DNA of 12,545 bases from CCY15215 sp034932145 (lineage in GTDB: Bacteria > Cyanobacteriota > Cyanobacteriia > Cyanobacteriales > Spirulinaceae), in contig NZ_JAYGHV010000168.1 of assembly GCF_034932145.1 (NCBI RefSeq), positions 1 through 12,545 of the forward strand, read 5' to 3'. Numbering within the stretch: the first letter of the stretch is position 1; each line of letters opens with the position of its first letter. A program made the position numbers and the translations under genes. Shown in pieces: positions 6,836-12,545 of the stretch. The notes beneath the pieces were generated by a model. The model was not told the origin of the DNA. It made no database searches and worked only from the letters and a program-made list of their open reading frames with translations.

Positions 6836-7968
6836 CAGAAGAAAGGATGAATGTCTCCGAGGGGTAAGGGTTGGCTGGCTCCGGTGACTCGGGGTACATT
6901 ACCGGGGCGATCGCCGATGCGCCAGTAGGCGAGGAGGGCAAAGGCGATCGCTTCTTTGAAGTCGGAGTTAACCCCCACTTCATCGACGGTGAGGACGGTG
7001 GCGGGGGAGAGATGTTGAGCCAAACGCTGCTTGAGATAAGCGTTACGGTTTCCTCCTCCCCCCAAAAGAACTTCTTTGGGGAAGTGGGGGAGAAAATTGC
7101 GGTAACTGCGGGCAATGGATGCGGCGGTGAGTTCGGTAAGGGTGGCCAGCCAGTCTGCTTGGCTCAATTCTGCTTCGGTATCGGCAAAACACCTGGCTAA
7201 GTATTCTTTCCCAAAGAGTTCTCGTCCGGTAGATTTAGGGGGCGGGAGGTGGAAAAAATCCTGTTGCAGCCAGCGTTCGACGAGTTCGTGATGAGGGGTG
7301 CCTTTTGCGGCCCAATCTCCATTGCGATCGTAGGTTTCTCGCCCATTGGTGAAGCGTTCGACGGCAAGATCGATGAGGACGTTGGCGGGTCCGGTATCCC
7401 AGCCGATGACTTCGTTCTCTCTTTGCAGGAGGCGGGGGGGTAAGTAGGTGACGTTACCGATGCCGCCGAGGTTCTGGACGCAGCGATATTCTTTGGGATG
7501 GCTGAGGAGTGCCAGATCGAGGCGGGAAACGAGGGGCGCACCGTGACCTCCGGCGGCAATATCGGCAACGCGAAAGTTACTGACGGTGCGGGTTTTGGTT
7601 ATTTTGGCGATGAGGTCGCCCCGTCCCAGTTGCAGGGTATAACCGATCGCATTTTCCTTGGGGGGACGGTGAAAGACGGTTTGGCCGTGGGAGCCGATGA
7701 GGGTGGCGGGGGGTTGGTTTTGCTGGATATCGAGGGCGGCGATCGCAAATTGTCGGGCGATCGCATCATCTAATTGTGCCAGTTCTTCTATTGAGAGGCG
7801 ATCGCCGCCGCAAACTCCGAGAATTTGCGATCGCAGTTCTTCAGGATAAGCATAAGTTTCCCCGGACAGCAATTTGACCTTGATATCGAGGTCATCTCCG
7901 GTAATTTCGGTTAGCACTGCATCGATTCCATCAACGGAAGTGCCGCTAATTAAGCCAACAACTATCAT
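6835..7968 (-). CDS. anmK: anhydro-N-acetylmuramic acid kinase
   Basis: A 377-aa enzyme that hydrolyses and phosphorylates 1,6-anhydro-MurNAc to MurNAc-6-phosphate using ATP, salvaging peptidoglycan fragments in the cytoplasm. Family motifs are complete: GLISGTSVDGIDAVL (5-19), GSHGQT (92-97), RVADIAAGGHGAPLV (133-147), NLGGIGNVT (166-174), WDTGPANVLID (190-200) with the probable catalytic D191, LGGGGNRN (302-309) and the C-terminal EAIAFALLAYWR. Length is normal. ATG at 7968 has no clear Shine-Dalgarno. It is the first gene of a two-gene unit with the 162-aa protein. The 133 bases between it and the Uma2 gene contain no obvious strong terminator. Confidence 0.96.
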   Translation of the reverse strand: MIVVGLISGTSVDGIDAVLTEITGDDLDIKVKLLSGETYAYPEELRSQILGVCGGDRLSIEELAQLDDAIARQFAIAALDIQQNQPPATLIGSHGQTVFHRPPKENAIGYTLQLGRGDLIAKITKTRTVSNFRVADIAAGGHGAPLVSRLDLALLSHPKEYRCVQNLGGIGNVTYLPPRLLQRENEVIGWDTGPANVLIDLAVERFTNGRETYDRNGDWAAKGTPHHELVERWLQQDFFHLPPPKSTGRELFGKEYLARCFADTEAELSQADWLATLTELTAASIARSYRNFLPHFPKEVLLGGGGNRNAYLKQRLAQHLSPATVLTVDEVGVNSDFKEAIAFALLAYWRIGDRPGNVPRVTGASQPLPLGDIHPFF

Positions 7969-8101
7969 TAACTACAACTAAGGAACAATTTTGATTATCG
8001 GCGATGGGCAGGCGATCGGGCAAATTGAAGGGGAGGAGGCAAAAAAATTGAGGCTTGATTTCCAAGATTATCACCTTCTCTACATTCGCCTTTGTCCTGA
8101 A

Positions 8102-8929
8102 TTAATTATTGCTAGGGAGATTATCGGGGTCTAAACCCATTGCAATAAGGCGATCCCTCAATTCTTGTAATGCTGTTTGTGCTTGTTCTTTCTCCTGTCG
8201 TTCGTATTCTTTCTCCTGTCGTTCGCGTTCTTTCTCTTGTCTTTCTCGTTCTGCTTCTTCTGCTTCTGTGGGAATTAAATTACCCGCAGCATCATAAAAT
8301 CGCAACCATAAACGCTCTATTCTGTTATGACGTCCTTGCCATAACCTCAGTCCTAATTCCAACTCTTCTAACCATAATTGATTATTAGCGATTTCTAGCT
8401 CTTGGTAGCGACTTCCTTCCCAATGAAATGCTCGAAAATAATCCCGTTCCCGTTCGTAAATTATATAGTATGGCACTTGCAGAAATTCTTCGTATACTTG
8501 CCATTTTGTCGGTGGTTCGTCGATATCTCTACGAGTTTGTCCTAAGTCTTCTCTTTGCGTACTTGGTGATAATAATTCCACCACAATAAACGGGTTAATT
8601 TCTTCTTGCCATACCACATAACTCATCCTTAAATCTCGCTCTTCATACAGTCGAGGCACTCCGACAACTCCAAACCAATCCGGACGCTTATATCGCTTTG
8701 TATTCTCTGCATCATAGTAAATATTCAGATCCATTGCCGAGAAAACTCGATCTGATGGGTAAGTGGAGGGTTGAAAGGTTTGCTCTAATAGTTGAGCTTG
8801 AATGGGATGATATTGGTCGGGCAAACCGGGTTCTCCTACTTCTTCGCTGGGCAAGTCGTACATGGTTGGTAGGTCTTCTCTCTTGGGGGTTAAAGAGAGT
8901 TTTTTCTGCCTTTGGGTCAGGTTAACCAT
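8102..8929 (-). CDS. Uma2-family (DUF820) putative nuclease with coiled-coil tail
   Basis: A 275-aa member of the Uma2/DUF820 family, a PD-(D/E)xK nuclease-like fold greatly expanded in cyanobacteria and of unproven function. Family features are the opening TMYDLPSEEVGEPGLPD (22-38), RPDWFGVVGVPRL (82-94) with candidate acidic D84, VVELLSPST (116-124) with E118, and K142 followed by a YYIIYE strand. The C-terminal part (about 221-263) is a highly charged coiled coil with three seven-residue repeats ERERQEK/EYERQEK, encoded by 21-base DNA repeats. The start is ATG at 8929. The methyltransferase gene lies 80 bases upstream on the same strand, so the two may be cotranscribed. Nuclease activity is not shown by the sequence. 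Confidence 0.87.
   Translation of the reverse strand: MVNLTQRQKKLSLTPKREDLPTMYDLPSEEVGEPGLPDQYHPIQAQLLEQTFQPSTYPSDRVFSAMDLNIYYDAENTKRYKRPDWFGVVGVPRLYEERDLRMSYVVWQEEINPFIVVELLSPSTQREDLGQTRRDIDEPPTKWQVYEEFLQVPYYIIYERERDYFRAFHWEGSRYQELEIANNQLWLEELELGLRLWQGRHNRIERLWLRFYDAAGNLIPTEAEEAERERQEKERERQEKEYERQEKEQAQTALQELRDRLIAMGLDPDNLPSNN
8186..8248. repeat. three 21-base tandem repeats in the Uma2 gene
   Basis: Units start at 8186, 8207 and 8228; the first two differ only at their ends and the third has several changes. Each encodes seven residues of the coiled coil on the minus strand, so copy-number change keeps the frame. Confidence 0.85.
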
Positions 8930-9009
8930 TTTAGATGAAAAAGTTCTTTTATTCTATGTTATCATTTTTTTCTGTTTCGGCGATCGCATTGTTGAGTAAA
9001 GTTTCGAGA

Positions 9010-11085
9010 TTAATCTTTTTTTCGTTTTCGTTTTTGTTTTCGCCTCGCAACTTCTGCGCGTAATGCTTTTAATTTATAAGGATCGGCATCTTTGCGCCAA
9101 TAGAGACGATAATTTTTGAGAGTAACGCAGCGATCGCGCAAAAGTTTCAGCCAATCTTGACGCTTGCGAACCAAATTTCTCTCTTCTAATAATCCCCAAT
9201 CTCTTTCTTGTTGGCTCAATTTGGCGAATTTTTCATAATTGGGATAGTCGGGGGTAATTAATTGCTCTTTTTCATGAAGAATGGAGGGATTATCACGATC
9301 GCATTCCCAATATTTAACCTCTAAATCTCGCAGGTCAATTTGCATGGTCGTTTCTAAAGCCGGATGAGGTTCTGTATCAAAATCGGGGTAATATAAATAG
9401 GAAATTTTCGGTGCATTGAGATGAAATTTTATAACTGTTACAGATTCTAAACGCCCGATCGTTCGACTCGCACAGCCTTCATAAAGACGTAATAAGGGAT
9501 CGAGTTTTTCGAGGACGCTAATATGCACGAGAAAGGAATTTTTATATTTTTTTCCCACAAAACTTTCTTGACAAATATCAGCAATATTCTCTAAATCTCC
9601 TACCGTTAATAACATCATATCTGCCAACAAGCAGGCGTGTTTGTAACTGCCAAAAAGTGCTTTAAAATCCTCTCTAGCTTGTCGCGTTAATTTTCGCGAT
9701 GTTAATCTATGGGTAAAGTGAGTGAGAGCGAGATAAACCTTCATATCTTGGCGACGTTTTTCCGCGATCGCTTCCCATTCTTCTTCATCGGTTGCTTGTA
9801 AAATTAATTGAAATGCGCGTCGATAAGTTTTAAATTCTGCTAATATTTCTTCTTCTTCTTTTAATTCTTTTTTAACAGGCAATCGTCCTCTTTCGGTGAT
9901 AAATACCATTAAGGGAGCCAACATTTCTGCATAGTCTTCAAAACGCCTAACTTTCACAGTAATTCTTGGCGTTGTTGCCCGCGATCGGAAGCGCGATTCG
10001 CGAAATATTTCAGCTTTAGTTTCATCTCGAAAAACAAAGTAAATTCCTAACGCAACAGGAATAGAATTAACCTCTAAAACTTGGTCGATATAGGTTTTTA
10101 ATTCTTCTTGCTCATAATATTTTTGGAAAGTATTCCGACGAGTAATAATACCATCTTCGTAAGCAATTTGGCCATCTAGCTTATCTCGTATTAGCACTTG
10201 TGCAGAGACAATTAAAACAGTTTGTGTTAATTCCCATGCTTTAATTAATGCCTCTCTTCGTTCTGCTAAATCTTCAATAACATTAATAATATAACCTAAG
10301 TTAACAATATCCGCCGAAATAAGCGGCATATTGGGACAATAATAAGGATCCCAACCTGAACTTTCATAACCTTGTTTGGCAATCCGTTCAATGTCTCCCC
10401 CATGACCGCAACCATAGTCGAAAAAAGTTGTTTCTGGAGTAAACAATTCTGCCTCTAATGCAGTACGAACAGGACGAGAAAGGTGTTTGCGAACTATTGC
10501 CGCTTTGTGGCGATCGATGCGAGGAGTTAAATTATCTGGAGTGAGAATAATATTATCTTTTTTCTGAATAACTTCATGGCCGGAAATATGAACTCCTCGT
10601 CGGTGTAGTTTTTGCAACCATTCTCGTCGAGTGCCAATAAATCCAGATTTATCTAATAGTCCTAATCTTTCTTCAATGCAAGTGAGTTGTCGAAATTGTT
10701 TATAAAAAGGATAATTGGTTGTTACAAAAGTTTCTTTGCGATGGAGAATGGGAGGATTTTCTGAGTGACTATAATCGCGATAATTAGCTGTTAGCGTATT
10801 GAGATCGACTTGGATACTGGCAGATAAAGCAGGATGAGGATCGATGTCAAAATCAGGGTAAAATAAATAGGAAAGTTTGGGTTGTTCGGTATTAAATTTA
10901 ATCAGGGTTGCCCCTTGAATTTGCTTGCTTGCTTGTCTGGCATAATCTTCGTAATCTTGTAGAATGCGATCGAGGGCAGAAAGGGCGCTAGTATGGACGT
11001 AGAGAGCAGTAGGAAGGCGCTTCCCTATCAAGCTGGTTTCACATTTTTGGACGATTTCAGTAAAGCGATCGCGATCGATTTCCAT
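9010..11085 (-). CDS. Dnd-associated-type putative methyltransferase with duplicated flanking domain
   Basis: A 691-aa protein (counting from ATG 11085) resembling the 'DNA phosphorothioation-associated putative methyltransferase' family. The centre, about residues 215-380 here, is a class I SAM methyltransferase: FDYGCGHGGD is motif I, SGWDPYY carries the acidic residue after strand 2, and ADIVNLGYIINVIED follows. There is no DPPY/NPPY motif of adenine methylases. The flanks are two copies of one domain, about 18-167 and 508-655, both containing SYLxYPDFDxxPHPAL, ILHxKE and TxxYPxYxKF. A HFTHRLTS...FGSYKHAC segment precedes the second copy, and the tail is very basic. A TTG at 11151 would add 22 residues; ATG at 11085 with GGGAAG upstream seems likelier. 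No dnd genes are in the window. Substrate unknown. Confidence 0.82.
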   Translation of the reverse strand: MEIDRDRFTEIVQKCETSLIGKRLPTALYVHTSALSALDRILQDYEDYARQASKQIQGATLIKFNTEQPKLSYLFYPDFDIDPHPALSASIQVDLNTLTANYRDYSHSENPPILHRKETFVTTNYPFYKQFRQLTCIEERLGLLDKSGFIGTRREWLQKLHRRGVHISGHEVIQKKDNIILTPDNLTPRIDRHKAAIVRKHLSRPVRTALEAELFTPETTFFDYGCGHGGDIERIAKQGYESSGWDPYYCPNMPLISADIVNLGYIINVIEDLAERREALIKAWELTQTVLIVSAQVLIRDKLDGQIAYEDGIITRRNTFQKYYEQEELKTYIDQVLEVNSIPVALGIYFVFRDETKAEIFRESRFRSRATTPRITVKVRRFEDYAEMLAPLMVFITERGRLPVKKELKEEEEILAEFKTYRRAFQLILQATDEEEWEAIAEKRRQDMKVYLALTHFTHRLTSRKLTRQAREDFKALFGSYKHACLLADMMLLTVGDLENIADICQESFVGKKYKNSFLVHISVLEKLDPLLRLYEGCASRTIGRLESVTVIKFHLNAPKISYLYYPDFDTEPHPALETTMQIDLRDLEVKYWECDRDNPSILHEKEQLITPDYPNYEKFAKLSQQERDWGLLEERNLVRKRQDWLKLLRDRCVTLKNYRLYWRKDADPYKLKALRAEVARRKQKRKRKKD

Positions 11086-11230
11086 GATTTTCTTCCCGTT
11101 GTTTTTGATTTGCACAAGGGATTTCTTTTTAAATTTACCGAGGGTTGGCAAAATTGGGAACGCACAATTAATATTTATTTACGTTAGAGTAAAACTATAT
11201 AAAAAAAAGTCCTTCTCTTTTAGGAATCTC

Positions 11231-11947
11231 ATGTTCAAAATTTCTCTTACGATCGCCGGTTTATTAAATATCCTTCTTCTCTTGGGTTGCAGTCATTCCA
11301 GTCGCGATCGCGTGGAGTCTACTGCTGTTGCGTCAGGAAGTTCCCCTGTTGAGAATTCTGCGATCGCATCTCCTCATACTGCATCTGGCAAACCAGTTAT
11401 TTCCCAAAATAACACTTTGATTTCTGGTGAGGGTATAGGACAAGTAAAATTTGGCATGACTTTCGCAGAAGCCAAAGCGGTTTTAGGGGAAGAAGTGGAG
11501 TATGTTTTAGAACCTCATTATATTGTTGATTTTGATGCGATCTCAGTCCGTCAAGATGGCGAAATTTTATTTTATATCCTCCATTTTGCAGAACAGCCAT
11601 TAAAGGATGATGACTTAATTACTTTTTTGCAAACGAATAATCCCGCTTTTCAAACTGCGGAAGGTGTTCATGCAGGAATGCTAATAAAAGATGCAGAAAA
11701 GATTTATGGGAAAGCTAGTTTATTTACCAGCGAAGTTGAATCTCGCGAGTCGGTCAATTTCCAGAATGAACCAAAAGAAAAGCTCTATTTTGGTACATTT
11801 GGTGGGGGTGCAAACGCAGATATTCCTGCGGGAATTTATCCCGATCCCGATACTCTGCCACGGGACACCACTGAATATCGAGAAGATGCAACGATTCAAT
11901 ATATTTCAGTCTCCTGCGGTCTTAAAATTTGTTTTGAACAAAATTGA
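11231..11947 (+). CDS. putative lipoprotein with two GM-x-EA modules
   Basis: A 238-aa secreted lipoprotein of unknown function. The start at ATG 11231 gives a classic lipoprotein signal: MFK, a hydrophobic core, then LLLG-C with the lipidated Cys at position 20. AGGA just upstream supports it. A Ser/Ala-rich spacer (about 21-60) follows, then IGQVKFGMTFAEAKAVLGE (69-87) and a weaker copy GMLIKDAEKIYGK (129-141). Such GMxxxEAxxxxG modules occur in several small periplasmic proteins. The C-terminal region has two cysteines (CGLKIC) that could form a disulfide. The open frame upstream to 11084 overlaps the methyltransferase start and is not coding. The gene is divergent from the methyltransferase across 145 AT-rich bases. 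Confidence 0.8.
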   Translation: MFKISLTIAGLLNILLLLGCSHSSRDRVESTAVASGSSPVENSAIASPHTASGKPVISQNNTLISGEGIGQVKFGMTFAEAKAVLGEEVEYVLEPHYIVDFDAISVRQDGEILFYILHFAEQPLKDDDLITFLQTNNPAFQTAEGVHAGMLIKDAEKIYGKASLFTSEVESRESVNFQNEPKEKLYFGTFGGGANADIPAGIYPDPDTLPRDTTEYREDATIQYISVSCGLKICFEQN

Positions 11948-11969
11948 TTATTTGGTGCGATCGCACGAA

Positions 11970-11998
11970 ATCGGGGTAAGGAAAGCACCTACCCCGAT
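11970..11998. terminator. stem-loop between convergent lipoprotein gene and psaM
   Basis: ATCGGGGTA (11970-11978) and TACCCCGAT (11990-11998) form a perfect 9-bp stem with an 11-base loop. It lies 22 bases after the lipoprotein stop and 41 bases after the psaM stop, so it could serve both genes. Neither side has a good U-tract (TTTCG on the minus strand), so it may act as a 3' end stabiliser. A perfect 12-base palindrome built on HIP1, GTGCGATCGCAC (11955-11966), lies beside it. Confidence 0.6.
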
Positions 11999-12039
11999 CG
12001 CATAGCTCAAATTTTGTAGCTCAAATTTAGCTCGAAAAT

Positions 12040-12129
12040 TTACTTGTAAAGTTCGGAAGCCAAACGATAAGCTAAAATACCGGGTAGTAAGGCAATCATC
12101 AGGGCAACAAAAACTTGGGTTTCCGTCAT
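12040..12129 (-). CDS. psaM: photosystem I reaction centre subunit XII
   Basis: A 29-codon gene too short for most gene callers. The product starts MTETQVFVAL, continues MIALLPGILA and ends YRLASELYK. This matches PsaM, a 29-31 residue single-helix subunit of photosystem I with the typical (D/E)TQ start, hydrophobic helix with LLP, and FRL-x-x-ELYK end. It sits in the thylakoid membrane and helps stabilise trimeric photosystem I. AAGGAG (12140-12145) lies 10 bases before the ATG. On the plus strand GTTACAAA at 12209-12216 is one HLR1-like half site in the upstream region; a second half is not convincing. TTGACA (minus strand, 12239-12234) could be a -35 but lacks a good -10 at normal spacing. 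It is probably monocistronic. Confidence 0.92.
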   Translation of the reverse strand: MTETQVFVALMIALLPGILAYRLASELYK

Positions 12130-12287
12130 GGTTATTAAACTCCTTAAATGTTCTTAATCTGAATTGAATCCCAATTTCGGCTATCCTTGACTTATTCCTC
12201 GCCAGATTGTTACAAAATTAAATATTTATTCCCTGTCAATAAGCTCCTTTTGTTGGCAAATCTATCTTAAACGTCAAAAGAGGACTC

Positions 12288-12312
12288 CCGTTAGAGCCGA
12301 CAGGCTTAACGG
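12288..12312. other. strong hairpin of unknown role
   Basis: CCGTTAGAGCC (12288-12298) pairs with GGCTTAACGG (12303-12312) around a GACA loop: ten base pairs with one bulged G. It has no T-tract on either side, so it is not an ordinary terminator. Confidence 0.6.
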
Positions 12313-12333
12313 CGAGATGAATTTTGACCAGCA

Positions 12334-12365
12334 AATAAAACCGACCCAAGGGAGTCAGTTTTATT
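12334..12365. terminator. bidirectional terminator-like hairpin
   Basis: AATAAAACCGAC (12334-12345) pairs with GTCAGTTTTATT (12354-12365): twelve positions, eleven paired, with an 8-base loop. Each strand has A-rich sequence before and T-rich sequence after the core, the layout of a bidirectional intrinsic terminator. The GC core is short (5 positions with one mismatch), so strength is uncertain. On the minus strand it would end a transcript coming from beyond the window. Confidence 0.55.
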
Positions 12366-12545
12366 GAAATTGTGCTAGTCTGAAAAAGCCAATGCACCCA
12401 AGTGTGCCGAGATAGGCCGAATTGGTGATTCTCGCCAGATAAAATGTCCGACCAAAAAGAAGTACCTGATAGCAGGGGCGGCATAGTTTATGAAGGAGAA
12501 GCCGAAACATAATTAAGTTTTTGGTTGTCTGCTGTCGGGCAGTCA

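Larger units (their letters stand above)
12130..12545. other. gene-free right edge with psaM upstream region and predicted structured RNA
   Basis: Bases 12130-12240 are the leader and promoter region of psaM. From about 12280 onward the DNA is dense in inverted repeats: a hairpin at 12288-12312, a terminator-like hairpin at 12334-12365, a small hairpin at 12423-12437, and a 10-bp pairing of 12449-12458 with 12518-12527 that encloses CCTG-ATAG-CAGG. An 82-codon minus-strand reading (12236-12484) has no ribosome binding site and covers two of these hairpins. I cannot identify the element with confidence; part of it resembles a group II intron 5' end. Confidence 0.45.

Noticed and set aside
6726..7773. 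Several long readings opposite or out of frame with anmK
   Set aside because: They are shadows of a GC-richer, fully motif-complete anmK frame.
11084..11230. N-terminal extension of the lipoprotein reading frame
   Set aside because: It would place about 49 residues before a perfect lipoprotein signal peptide and lacks a ribosome binding site.
12236..12484. 82-codon minus-strand reading frame at the right edge
   Set aside because: No ribosome binding site, no recognised domain, and it runs through the hairpins at 12288-12312 and 12334-12365; more likely a by-product of a structured non-coding element.
12380..12500. Resemblance to a TPP riboswitch (GAGAT ... ACCTGAT ... GGCATAG)
   Set aside because: The conserved CTGAGA is not exact, the GGGGTG/CACCC pairing is missing, and the spacing between the two boxes is too long.

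Overview
The window is chromosomal DNA from a cyanobacterium. More than twenty copies of the HIP1 octamer GCGATCGC lie across 12.5 kb, about one per 500 bases. It also carries nblA (phycobilisome breakdown), psaM (a photosystem I subunit), and several protein families typical of cyanobacteria. No phage genes, CRISPR array, tRNA, rRNA or complete insertion sequence was seen. The species cannot be named from the sequence alone.

Layout, left to right. Bases 1-311 (+) hold the 3' end of an outer-membrane barrel of the ShlB/FhaC type. It converges on csaB, and the two stop codons overlap. Next on the minus strand come csaB (308-1378), rpiA (1524-2228, with a good terminator) and an RRM-type RNA-binding protein (2330-2815). 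A 545-base regulatory region separates that gene from divergent nblA (3361-3561, +). It holds a perfect NtcA box, a correctly spaced -10 and an HLR1-like element. A tandem universal stress protein follows (3803-4681, +). Then, on the minus strand, come a Ser/Thr kinase flanked by heptamer repeats (4736-6241), an unknown 162-aa gene coupled to anmK (6347-6835 and 6835-7968), a Uma2-family nuclease-like protein (8102-8929) and a large methyltransferase related to Dnd-associated enzymes (9010-11085). A lipoprotein gene (11231-11947, +) is divergent from the methyltransferase. It shares a stem-loop with psaM (12040-12129, -), a 29-codon gene that is easy to miss. The last 415 bases have no convincing gene but are rich in predicted hairpins, and one segment resembles the 5' end of a group II intron.

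Functionally the window mixes housekeeping (rpiA, anmK cell-wall recycling, psaM), envelope functions (barrel, CsaB, lipoprotein), stress response (NblA, Usp, kinase) and a possible accessory pair (methyltransferase plus Uma2). The most interesting points are the methyltransferase, in which two copies of one unknown domain bracket the catalytic domain with no dnd genes in view, the layered control sites before nblA, and the structured right edge.
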